This document shows, one piece after another, positions 1 to 6,144 of a DNA stretch of 10,251 bases. Source of the DNA: JACMLD01 sp038229695 (GTDB lineage Bacteria > Bacteroidota > Bacteroidia > Chitinophagales > Chitinophagaceae). The notes beneath the pieces were generated by a model. The model did no database searches. It was not told the DNA's origin and saw nothing but the letters and a program-made list of their open reading frames with translations. Position 1 is the stretch's first letter. The number at the start of each line of letters is the position of its first letter. Location of the stretch: assembly GCA_038229695.1 (NCBI GenBank), contig JBBROE010000137.1:1-10251 (forward strand). The letters are read 5' to 3'. Made by a program: the position numbers and the translations under genes.

Positions 1-555
1 AATCACCCGGTCCTTCGCTTTACCGGTGGCGTCCTGGAATATCGCATAACTGCTGTTGAGCCCGCGACCCTGCAGGAACATGCGGCGCAGCGAAGTACCT
101 GAACCTTTCGGCGCAACCAGGAAGACGTCTACATCCTTGGGCGGAATAATACCGGTCTGTTCATTAAACGTAATCCCAAATCCATGAGAGAAATAAAGCG
201 CTTTTCCCGCGGTCAGGTTTTTCTTAACCGTTGGCCAAAGGGCAATCTGGGCTGCATCGCTGAGCAGGTAACAAATGATGGTGCCTTTCTGCAAGGCTTC
301 TTCAATATCAAAGAGCGTCTTCCCGGGCACAAAACCATCACGCACCGCCTTATCCCAGCTTTTGGAATTTTTACGCTGGCCAACAATTACGTTGATGCCA
401 TTATCTTTCTGGTTCAGCGCCTGGCCCGGGCCCTGCACGCCGTAACCGATAACCGCAACTACTTCGTCTTTCAGTACCTGTTGCGCTTTTGCCAGCGGGA
501 ATTCATCGCGGGTGACTACATTTTCTTCAACTCCGCCGAATGTTAATTTTGCCAT
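1..555 (-). CDS. ilvC: Ketol-acid reductoisomerase, N-terminal part (3' end beyond window)
   Basis: This gene encodes the enzyme that isomerises and reduces acetolactate or acetohydroxybutyrate to the dihydroxyacid with NAD(P)H, step 2 of Val/Ile synthesis. I translated 185 codons from ATG at 555 to the left window edge without a stop. The protein starts MAKLTFGGVEE. A Rossmann dinucleotide-binding loop GYGVQGPGQALNQ lies near residues 39-51, followed by the cofactor-specificity segment VGQRKNSKSWDKA, whose Arg and Ser residues suggest NADPH preference. Further motifs are YLLSDAAQ, FSHGFGI and the start of VAPKGSGTSLRR. The missing C-terminal half would hold the metal-binding helical domain. 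The ATG at 555 is chosen because the family starts there; an in-frame ATG at 609 (18 codons upstream, with an upstream in-frame stop) is a less likely alternative. No Shine-Dalgarno site is visible. It is the last visible gene of the ilv run, 107 nt after ilvN. Confidence 0.96.
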   Translation of the reverse strand, partial: MAKLTFGGVEENVVTRDEFPLAKAQQVLKDEVVAVIGYGVQGPGQALNQKDNGINVIVGQRKNSKSWDKAVRDGFVPGKTLFDIEEALQKGTIICYLLSDAAQIALWPTVKKNLTAGKALYFSHGFGITFNEQTGIIPPKDVDVFLVAPKGSGTSLRRMFLQGRGLNSSYAIFQDATGKAKDRVI

Positions 556-662
556 CTTGTTGATTTTGTGCCGGCTGGAAGCAGCCTCTGCGCTGCCATA
601 CCCCGGCATGGGTTTAATAAAATTTTATGGGATGATGCACTACCGGTATCCGATAACCGGTT

Positions 663-1253
663 TCACATGGTAAATACTTCCGATTGCTGGTTGAGGTATT
701 CATTCTCCACGTTCGCCGATCCTGGCTTCAGCTCCTCAAACTCCTTTAACTTTTCATGAAAACCTGATGATGCTTTGATGATCGCCACCCGCGCACTCCG
801 TACAAATTCAATCAGCCCGTAAGGCGCCAGCACCCGTGTCATATTATCCGTCTCCTCGCGCTGACCGGCTACTTCGAATACGGTATAATCTTTTCGGATC
901 ACCACAGCCTTTGCACCATGCTGGCGCAGCAGCCTTTCTACTTTTACCGACTCGGCAATGATTTCTGTAGGTACTTTGTACAAGGCCAGTTCCTGCCAGA
1001 TGATCTCTTCATTGGTATTATAATAGGCTTTCAGCACCTCCACCTGCTTTTCTACCTGCCGGACCAGTTTCTTAACCACATCCTCGGTTTCATTAATCAC
1101 AATTGTGAACCGGTGGATACCCGGCACTTCCGACGGCGAGGTGTTAAGGCTCTCAATATTTATTTTACGCCGCGAAAAAATGATCGCTATCCGGTTCAGC
1201 AGTCCAATGTGATTTTCTGTATAAACCGTTATCGTATACTCCTGTTTTATCAT
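663..1253 (-). CDS. ilvN: Acetolactate synthase small (regulatory) subunit
   Basis: This is the regulatory subunit of acetohydroxyacid synthase; in known homologues it activates the large subunit and confers feedback inhibition by valine. The product has 196 aa. The N-terminal ACT domain (about residues 5-80) carries the pattern E-N-H-I-G-L-L-N-R-I followed by F-S-R-R-K-I-N-I-E-S-L. N14, G17 and N32 align with the N11, G14 and N29 positions of E. coli IlvH that line the valine site, so feedback sensitivity is plausible. The C-terminal half (about 85-165) is the second ACT-like ALS small-subunit domain, with VPTEIIAESVKVERLL and LAPYGLIEFVRSARVAI. A polar tail of about 25 residues makes it longer than the roughly 163-aa enteric IlvH. 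It starts 25 nt after the ilvB stop, so the subunits are probably co-translated from one message. The start region lacks a clear ribosome site. The equally used name ilvH would also fit. Confidence 0.95.
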   Translation of the reverse strand: MIKQEYTITVYTENHIGLLNRIAIIFSRRKINIESLNTSPSEVPGIHRFTIVINETEDVVKKLVRQVEKQVEVLKAYYNTNEEIIWQELALYKVPTEIIAESVKVERLLRQHGAKAVVIRKDYTVFEVAGQREETDNMTRVLAPYGLIEFVRSARVAIIKASSGFHEKLKEFEELKPGSANVENEYLNQQSEVFTM

Positions 1254-1278
1254 AACAACAACTTTATTAGTATTCCCG

Positions 1279-3033
1279 TCAGAGTTCCTCTTTACTTAAA
1301 ATAATTTCCGCCACGCCCCGGCCCTGCGGCACCATCGGGAACACATTGTTTTCCTTACCAACCATCACTTCCAGCAGAAAACTTCCGGGATGATCCAGCA
1401 TCTCCTGCAGGGAATTTCGGACGTCTTCCCTATTGGAAATTCGCTTGCCGGGTATGCCAAAACCCTTTGCCACCTGCACAAAATCAGGACTGGTGATGTC
1501 TACAAAGGAATAGCGCTTTTCATGGAACAGCTGCTGCCACTGCCGCACCATACCCAAGAACTGGTTATTCAGGATAACAATTTTCACATGCGGCTTAAAT
1601 TGCATGATGGTTCCCAGTTCCTGCAGTGTCATCTGGAACCCGCCATCGCCGATAATTGCAACGGTGGGCCGTGACGGATCGCCAAACGCCGTTCCAATTG
1701 CTGCAGGCAACGCAAAGCCCATGGTACCCAGGCCGCCACTCGTAATATTGCTGTTGCTGCGGTTAAATTTTGCATACCGGCAGGTCACCATCTGGTGCTG
1801 GCCCACATCGGTAACAATAATCGCATCTCCCTTCGTTAACTCGTTGAGCACTTTAATCACTTCTCCCATCGTCAGAATTTCTCCCTCCGGGTTCAGCTCT
1901 TCATGAATCACTTTATCGATTTCTTTCTTCTGGTAATCATGAAACAGTTGCAGCCATTCCGGATAGCTTTTTCGGTCTACCAGTTCAGTCAGCATCGGCA
2001 GCGTTTCGCGGCAATCGCCCCAGACCGGTACGGTCGACTTTACGTTTTTATCAATTTCAGACGGGTCGATATCGAGGTGGATAATCTTGGCCTGGCGTGC
2101 ATACTTATCCAGCCGACCCGTTACCCGGTCATCGAATCGCATCCCGATCGCAATCAGCACATCGCATTCGTTCGTCAGTACATTCGGACCATAATTTCCA
2201 TGCATCCCCAGCATGCCCACATTCAGCGGGTGATCAGTGGGAATGGCACTGGCACCCAAAATCGTCCATGCGGCAGGGATACCCGACTTCTCCAGGAATT
2301 CAGCAAACTCTTTTTCGGCCCGGCCAAGCAAAACTCCCTGGCCCCATATCACAAAAGGGCGCTTGGCCGCATTGATCAGCGCCGCAGCCTGTTCAATATA
2401 CTCCGGCCGCACTATCGGCTTGGGCCGGTAACTGCGGATATAACTGCATTTTTTATACCCGGCAAAGTCAAACTTCTGCAGCTGGGCATTCTTCGTAATG
2501 TCGATCAGCACCGGGCCGGGCCGCCCGCTGCCGGCGATATAAAATGCCTTTGCCAGCACCTCGGGTATCTCGGTGGCATCGGTCACCTGGTAATTCCATT
2601 TGGTGACGGGCGTGGTGATATTGATCACATCAGTTTCCTGGAATGCGTCGGTACCCAACAAATGCGCAAATACCTGCCCGGTGATGCAGACCACCGGCGT
2701 GCTGTCAATCATCGCATCGGCCAGGCCGGTCACCAGGTTTGTCGCCCCCGGACCGCTCGTCGCGAACACCACCCCGGTTTTCCCGGAAACACGGGCAAAG
2801 CCCTGCGCGGCATGGATGGCGCCCTGTTCATGGCGCACCAGGATGTGTGTCAGCTTTTCTGCGTAATCGTAGAGCGCATCGTAGATCGGCATGATCGCAC
2901 CCCCCGGGTAGCCGAAAATGATATCAACGCCTTCAGCAATAAATGCTTCCAGCACGGCTACTGACCCGGTTACCGACCCCGTCGCTGCCGGTGTGGGCTG
3001 CATCTTCTCTTTTGGTAAAGCAACTGCTTCCAT
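1279..3033 (-). CDS. ilvB: Acetolactate synthase large (catalytic) subunit
   Basis: This thiamine-diphosphate enzyme condenses two pyruvates to acetolactate, or pyruvate with 2-ketobutyrate to acetohydroxybutyrate, the committed step of Val/Leu and Ile synthesis. It has 584 aa, the usual length. The N-terminal PYR domain contains FGYPGGAIMPIYDAL (from residue 40) and the catalytic glutamate E69 in RHEQGA, followed by ATSGPGATNLVTG and GTDAFQETD (F131, Q132). A central FAD-binding domain spans about residues 195-345 (for example GMHGNYGPNVLTNECDVLIAIGMRFDDRVTG). The C-terminal PP domain has GDGGFQM at 462 and NN at 489-490, the ThDP/Mg motif, and W499 in GMVRQWQ, the family position that favours 2-ketobutyrate. 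The first 20 or so residues are a low-complexity extension; M11 is an alternative start. Phe122 occupies the site that is Pro197 in plant enzymes. It lies 51 nt after ilvD, and a small stem closed by a GCAA loop (3054-3065) sits in that gap. Confidence 0.97.
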   Translation of the reverse strand: MEAVALPKEKMQPTPAATGSVTGSVAVLEAFIAEGVDIIFGYPGGAIMPIYDALYDYAEKLTHILVRHEQGAIHAAQGFARVSGKTGVVFATSGPGATNLVTGLADAMIDSTPVVCITGQVFAHLLGTDAFQETDVINITTPVTKWNYQVTDATEIPEVLAKAFYIAGSGRPGPVLIDITKNAQLQKFDFAGYKKCSYIRSYRPKPIVRPEYIEQAAALINAAKRPFVIWGQGVLLGRAEKEFAEFLEKSGIPAAWTILGASAIPTDHPLNVGMLGMHGNYGPNVLTNECDVLIAIGMRFDDRVTGRLDKYARQAKIIHLDIDPSEIDKNVKSTVPVWGDCRETLPMLTELVDRKSYPEWLQLFHDYQKKEIDKVIHEELNPEGEILTMGEVIKVLNELTKGDAIIVTDVGQHQMVTCRYAKFNRSNSNITSGGLGTMGFALPAAIGTAFGDPSRPTVAIIGDGGFQMTLQELGTIMQFKPHVKIVILNNQFLGMVRQWQQLFHEKRYSFVDITSPDFVQVAKGFGIPGKRISNREDVRNSLQEMLDHPGSFLLEVMVGKENNVFPMVPQGRGVAEIILSKEEL

Positions 3034-3084
3034 ATTCAGTTTTTACGTTGGTATGCCTTGCGGCAATTAAGGTTAATGTTTCAC

Positions 3085-4764
3085 TCATTCATCGGTGACG
3101 CAGCCCTCACTGGCATCCCTGACCGATTTTGCATATTTAAACAGAACACCCCTTGTCACCCGCAAAGCCGGCTGCTGCCAGTTTTGCCTGCGCCTTGCAA
3201 TTTCTGCTTCCTCAACTTTCAAATTGATGGTATTGTTTACGGCATCCAGTTCAATGATGTCGTCATCGTGCACAAAGGCAATCAGGCCGCCTTCATAAGC
3301 TTCAGGGGTAATATGTCCCACCACGAACCCATGCGTACCCCCGCTGAACCGCCCGTCAGTAATCAGCGCAATGGATTTACCCAGACCGGCGCCGATGATT
3401 GCTGAGGTTGGTTTCAGCATCTCCGGCATACCCGGTGCACCTTTCGGCCCTTCATTCCTGATCACCACCACATCACCCGGCCGCACTTTCCCGCTGGCTA
3501 TCCCTTCCACCAGGTGTTTCTCGCCATCAAAGACACGGGCCGGGCCCACGAATTTTTCGCCTTCCTTCCCGGATATCTTCGCCACACTGCCTTTCTCCGC
3601 GAGGTTGCCGTATAAAATCTGCAGGTGACCGGTCGCCTTGAGGGGCTTTTCGACCGGGTAAATGATATCCTGCGTATCAAAATTTATCGCTGCCACCTCC
3701 GCTAAATTTTCTGCAACCGTTTTCCCGGTAACGGTAAGACAGTCGCCGTGCAGCATTCCTTTTTCAAGCAAATATTTCATCACGGCCGGCACGCCTCCAT
3801 GCCCGTGCAGCTCCTGCATCAGGTATTTGCCGCTCGGTTTAAAATCGGCCAGCACTGGCGTCTTGTTGCTGATCGCCTGGAAGTCATCCTGTGTCAGCGC
3901 TACCTGCACGCTTTTCGCCATGGCAATCAGGTGCAGTACCGCGTTGGTGCTACCGCCCAGCACCATGATCAGCGTAATGGCATTTTCAAATGCCTTCCGC
4001 GTCATAATATCGGAGGGCCTGATGTCTTTTTCAAGTAATACTTTTATCGCCTTACCTGCTTCGAGACATTCTTTGTGCTTGTCGCTGCTCGTAGCAGGAT
4101 TGCTGGACGAATACGGCAGACTCATACCCAGCGCTTCAATGGCACTGGCCATGGTATTAGCCGTGTACATGCCGCCGCAGGCGCCAGCGCCCGGGCAGGA
4201 ATGCATTACGATACCTTTGAAGTCTTCGTCGCTTAAGGTGCCTGCTATCTTCTGTCCCAGCGCTTCGAACGCGGAGATGATATTCAGTTCAGCCCCCTTG
4301 TAATGTCCCGGTGCAATGGTACCGCCATACACCATGATTGACGGCCGGTTCAGCCTGCCCATTGCCATGATACAGCCGGGCATATTCTTATCACAGCCAG
4401 GGAGCGCAATCAGCCCGTCGTAATAAAAACCACCACAGACAGATTCGATGCTGTCGGCAATCAAATCCCGGCTCACCAGCGAATAGCGCATGCCGTCAGT
4501 ACCATTACTGATGCCGTCGCTGATGCCAATCGTGTTAAAAATCAAGCCCACCAGGTCGTTGTCCCACACCCCTTGCTTCACCACTTTTGCCAAATCATTG
4601 AGGTGCATGTTGCAGGTATTGCCGTCGTAGCCCATACTCGCGATGCCCACCTGTGCTTTCTTCAGATCTTCGTCCGTTAGCCCTATACCATATAACATTG
4701 CCTGCGCAGCGGGCTGGGTGGTGTCCTGCGTGAGTGTCCTGGAATATTTATTGAGTGTATTCAT
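3085..4764 (-). CDS. ilvD: Dihydroxy-acid dehydratase
   Basis: This iron-sulfur dehydratase converts 2,3-dihydroxyisovalerate and its methylvalerate homologue to the 2-oxoacids, the third common step of Val/Ile synthesis; its 2-ketoisovalerate also feeds LeuA. It has 559 aa, typical of the family. The cluster ligands are visible as C51 (GYDGNTCNMHLND), C124 (LPGCDKNMPGC) and C196 (CPGAGACGGMYTANTM). Having all three cysteines is the pattern of [2Fe-2S] dehydratases rather than the [4Fe-4S] Edd/enteric type. Mg ligands D83 (ISDG), D125 and the probably carbamylated K126 are present, and the likely catalytic serine is S474 in ITDGRFSGGTHG. The start at 4764 is supported by the family alignment and an A-rich upstream (GATTGAAACAAAACA). 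It follows ilvE after an unusually long 130-nt gap. Confidence 0.97.
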   Translation of the reverse strand: MNTLNKYSRTLTQDTTQPAAQAMLYGIGLTDEDLKKAQVGIASMGYDGNTCNMHLNDLAKVVKQGVWDNDLVGLIFNTIGISDGISNGTDGMRYSLVSRDLIADSIESVCGGFYYDGLIALPGCDKNMPGCIMAMGRLNRPSIMVYGGTIAPGHYKGAELNIISAFEALGQKIAGTLSDEDFKGIVMHSCPGAGACGGMYTANTMASAIEALGMSLPYSSSNPATSSDKHKECLEAGKAIKVLLEKDIRPSDIMTRKAFENAITLIMVLGGSTNAVLHLIAMAKSVQVALTQDDFQAISNKTPVLADFKPSGKYLMQELHGHGGVPAVMKYLLEKGMLHGDCLTVTGKTVAENLAEVAAINFDTQDIIYPVEKPLKATGHLQILYGNLAEKGSVAKISGKEGEKFVGPARVFDGEKHLVEGIASGKVRPGDVVVIRNEGPKGAPGMPEMLKPTSAIIGAGLGKSIALITDGRFSGGTHGFVVGHITPEAYEGGLIAFVHDDDIIELDAVNNTINLKVEEAEIARRRQNWQQPALRVTRGVLFKYAKSVRDASEGCVTDE

Positions 4765-4894
4765 TGTTTTGTTTCAATCATTAGTTCGCTGTTCAGCAGC
4801 GTTGCGTCGCACACTTGTACGATATCTCTCCGGGCATCATGGTGTGCCGCCGGCCGCGTTCCGTTGGTGTACGGCAACCCGCAGGCGTTCCAGC
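4765..4894 (-). other. ilvE-ilvD spacer with short stems and a 15-codon ORF
   Basis: This 130-nt gap is the second largest in the cluster. In RNA sense it holds a bulged stem (4878-4858: GUUGCCGU pairing with ACGGAAC around ACACCA) and a perfect 5-bp stem CGCUG-CUGAA-CAGCG (4801-4787) ending 22 nt before the ilvD start. A 15-codon ORF runs from 4840 to 4793, beginning ATGATG and reading MMPGEISYKCATQRC; it has only one branched-chain codon, so it does not look like an attenuator peptide. No U-run terminator and no TAnnTTTG promoter match was seen. It could be an mRNA processing or translation-control element, or simply spacer. Confidence 0.3.
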
Positions 4895-5824
4895 CTAAGC
4901 CAATGATGCTTCCCGGGATTTACCGGCTTTTATCCTGATTTCGTCAAGGGGCTGCTCAATTATCCTGGCTGCATAGGCCAGCTGAACCTGCCTGCTCAGC
5001 GTATCCGCCCACGGCAGCCGGAAGGATACCTCATCGATGCTATCCCAGCCAATCACTTCCGCCGCGGTGCCACAGAAAAACGCCGCATCGGCCGTCTTCA
5101 GCTCTTCCGGCCGGATTTCCTTTTCCCTGGCTTTAATACCCAGTTCCTTGCAGAGCTCGAAAACCGTTGCGCGCGTGATGCCGGGCAGTATGTTCCCGGT
5201 GGCAGGGGTAAACAGCTCCCCGTCCTTTTCATAGAACATATTGGCACCGGGTCCCTCGGCAAGAAATCCATTCATATCGGTCAGCAGGGCTTCGTCGAAT
5301 CCCTTAGCTTTTGCTTCCTGACTGGCGAGTATGGAATTTACATAATGACCGGATGCTTTCGCCGTAATGATAAAACCAGCCGGGTTGGGCCGCTGAAAGG
5401 AGGAGGTCATAACCCGGAGCAGTTTATCCCCGAGGAAAGGAGTCATCTCCCAGGCCTGGATGGTGAGAAAAGACACCTCATTCCGGTTAAAGCTCATGTT
5501 CGCAGGTCCGTACACCAGTGGCCGGATATAAGCATTCTGCAGCCCGTTCATAGCCAGCAGTTCGTAGGTAGCAGCAATCAGGCCGGCTGCTGCATGCGGG
5601 TAAGGGAGGTACAGCGCTTCAGCGGACAACCGCAGCCGCTCAAAATGCTCAGGCGCCTTGAAAATTTTTGTTTCGCCGGTGATGGTCCGGTAAGAACGAA
5701 TACCCTCGAAAACGGCGTACCCGTAGTGCATGGATTGCCCGTACAAATCAACTTTCGCTGCTGCAGCTTTTACAAACTGCCCGTCGAGATACAAGAAGGT
5801 GTTGTCGTTATAATATACTGCCAT
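4895..5824 (-). CDS. ilvE: Branched-chain amino acid aminotransferase
   Basis: This is a class IV (fold type IV) pyridoxal-phosphate enzyme that swaps amino groups between glutamate and the 2-oxoacids of Val, Ile and Leu, the last step of all three pathways. It has 309 aa. Motifs in order are LYGQSMHYGYAVFEGIR (residues 27-43), YIRPLVYGP (99-107), and the PLP lysine K156 in ITAKASGHYVNS. LLTDMNGFLAEGPGANMF follows, with E190 as a cofactor contact, then LPGITR (213-218) and FFCGTAAEV (249-257), the conserved GTAAEV phosphate and substrate loop. The charged tail after about residue 292 extends slightly beyond the usual fold. The start at 5824 is preceded by one of the few good ribosome sites in the window (AAAGGAAG, 6-nt spacer). 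It is the first structural gene after the leader peptide and terminator, so its transcription should depend on terminator read-through. D-amino-acid transaminase or aminodeoxychorismate lyase are distant alternatives, disfavoured by context. Confidence 0.96.
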   Translation of the reverse strand: MAVYYNDNTFLYLDGQFVKAAAAKVDLYGQSMHYGYAVFEGIRSYRTITGETKIFKAPEHFERLRLSAEALYLPYPHAAAGLIAATYELLAMNGLQNAYIRPLVYGPANMSFNRNEVSFLTIQAWEMTPFLGDKLLRVMTSSFQRPNPAGFIITAKASGHYVNSILASQEAKAKGFDEALLTDMNGFLAEGPGANMFYEKDGELFTPATGNILPGITRATVFELCKELGIKAREKEIRPEELKTADAAFFCGTAAEVIGWDSIDEVSFRLPWADTLSRQVQLAYAARIIEQPLDEIRIKAGKSREASLA

Positions 5825-5830
5825 ATAAAA

Positions 5831-5838
5831 CTTCCTTT
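5831..5838 (-). promoter_or_regulatory. Ribosome binding site of ilvE
   Basis: AAAGGAAG lies 6 nt upstream of the ilvE ATG (spacer TTTTAT). It supports that start. Most other genes here have A-rich leaders with no such site, which makes ilvE the best-equipped gene for independent initiation after the terminator. Confidence 0.65.
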
Positions 5839-5880
5839 TACTAATTGTACTTATTGTTGCCAGTTAACGAAGTCACCGCA

Positions 5881-5907
5881 TAAAAAAACCCGCCGATAAG
5901 GGGCGGG
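5881..5907 (-). terminator. Intrinsic terminator of the ilv leader (attenuator)
   Basis: In the RNA a perfect 6-bp all-GC stem, CCCGCC (5907-5902) with GGCGGG (5894-5889), encloses the loop CCUUAUC and is followed at once by seven U's (5888-5882). It is strand-specific for minus-strand transcription. It lies 26 nt after the leader ORF stop and 56 nt before the ilvE start. There is no upstream gene end next to it other than the short leader ORF, so its likely role is conditional termination ahead of ilvEDBNC. Confidence 0.88.
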
Positions 5908-5948
5908 ACAGCTGTATAAAATAGTTTTTTATACTATGATCCTCCCCC
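5899..5948 (-). promoter_or_regulatory. Predicted antiterminator pairing
   Basis: The Gly-codon G-run at the end of the leader ORF (GGGGGAGG, 5948-5941) can pair with CCGCCCCU (5906-5899). Counting by hand gives six G-C pairs and one G-U pair around a single A-G mismatch. This takes up most of the 5' arm of the terminator, so the two structures exclude each other. A ribosome stalled in the V-V-I-I-I run would leave the G-run free and allow read-through; a ribosome reaching the stop codon would cover it and let the terminator form. The pairing is seen in the sequence, but the mechanism is inferred from classical attenuators. Confidence 0.45.
5914..5934 (-). repeat. AU-rich hairpin between leader stop and terminator
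   Basis: A perfect 8-bp inverted repeat, GTATAAAA and TTTTATAC, separated by 5 nt (AACTA in RNA sense). It begins at the last base of the leader stop codon and ends 6 nt before the terminator stem. It would be enclosed within the predicted antiterminator and could bring its two arms together, or act as a pause structure. Confidence 0.6.
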
Positions 5949-6035
5949 GGCAAACGCCAGGATAATAATGACTACCATCCCGGTACTCACCGGAATAATT
6001 TCACAGATAGCCTTTATTATTTTCCTGTTCAGCAT
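5934..6035 (-). CDS. Ile/Val/Leu-rich leader peptide of the ilv operon (candidate)
   Basis: This is a 33-codon ORF from ATG at 6035 to TAG at 5936-5934. It reads MLNRKIIKAICEIIPVSTG, then M20, V21-V22, I23-I25, L26, AFA, three glycines and serine. I count 13 branched-chain residues (8 Ile, 3 Val, 2 Leu), six of them consecutive at 21-26. Placed after a promoter and directly before an intrinsic terminator upstream of ilvE, it fits a regulatory leader peptide whose translation senses charged tRNA-Ile, tRNA-Val and perhaps tRNA-Leu. M20 (ATG at 5978-5976) could start a 14-aa version that keeps the whole run. No good Shine-Dalgarno site precedes either start. The hydrophobic stretch 13-29 also allows a small membrane protein, but the terminator context makes a leader more likely. 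I do not recognise a named family. Confidence 0.75.
   Translation of the reverse strand: MLNRKIIKAICEIIPVSTGMVVIIILAFAGGGS
5977..5996 (-). repeat. Hairpin inside the leader ORF just before the V-V-I-I-I codons
   Basis: In the RNA, AUUCCGGU pairs with ACCGGGAU around the tetraloop GAGU, making eight pairs including one G-U. It spans leader codons 14-20 and contains the internal ATG (codon 20). It is the first of three successive hairpins in the leader. It could be a transcription pause structure that synchronises polymerase with the leading ribosome, or it could mask the internal start. Confidence 0.5.
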
Positions 6036-6049
6036 GGAGGCGCTTTACG

Positions 6050-6081
6050 TAAATGTACAGCTGCCTGCTGAAAAAAACAAA
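6050..6081 (-). promoter_or_regulatory. Bacteroidota-type promoter for the leader and ilv genes
   Basis: The minus strand carries TTTG (6081-6078), a 20-nt spacer, and TACATTTA (6057-6050). This matches the Bacteroidota consensus TTTG-N19-21-TAnnTTTG except for the final base. Transcription would start near 6043-6046, giving only about 10 nt before the leader ATG at 6035. It lies 63 nt after leuB, so the ilv half can be transcribed independently of the leu half. Between leuB and this promoter (6082-6144) I see no other feature. Confidence 0.55.
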
Positions 6082-6144
6082 GAACTTTTCTATTAACGAC
6101 GGGCATGCCTGCTTAGTTGCTGACATCCCGGCCGTTCACCACCC

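Noticed and set aside
643..660. Imperfect inverted repeat CCGGTATC / GATAACCGG just after the ilvN stop, as a terminator.
   Set aside because: The stem is bulged with almost no loop, there is no U-run, and ilvC follows as part of the same pathway.
1903..2964. Long plus-strand open frame (353 codons) opposite ilvB.
   Set aside because: It lies wholly antisense to the conserved ilvB reading frame, and its translation resembles no protein family. Long antisense frames are expected opposite GC-biased conserved genes.
3054..3065. Four-bp stem with a GCAA loop between ilvD and ilvB, as a regulatory element.
   Set aside because: It is too short to distinguish from chance and has no U-run. It is mentioned only in the ilvB entry.
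6082..6144. Possible terminator for leuB (CGGGATG pairing with CATGCCCG).
   Set aside because: It has a bulge and a 16-nt loop, and the nearest U-run is over 20 nt away, inside the promoter spacer. It is not convincing as an intrinsic terminator.
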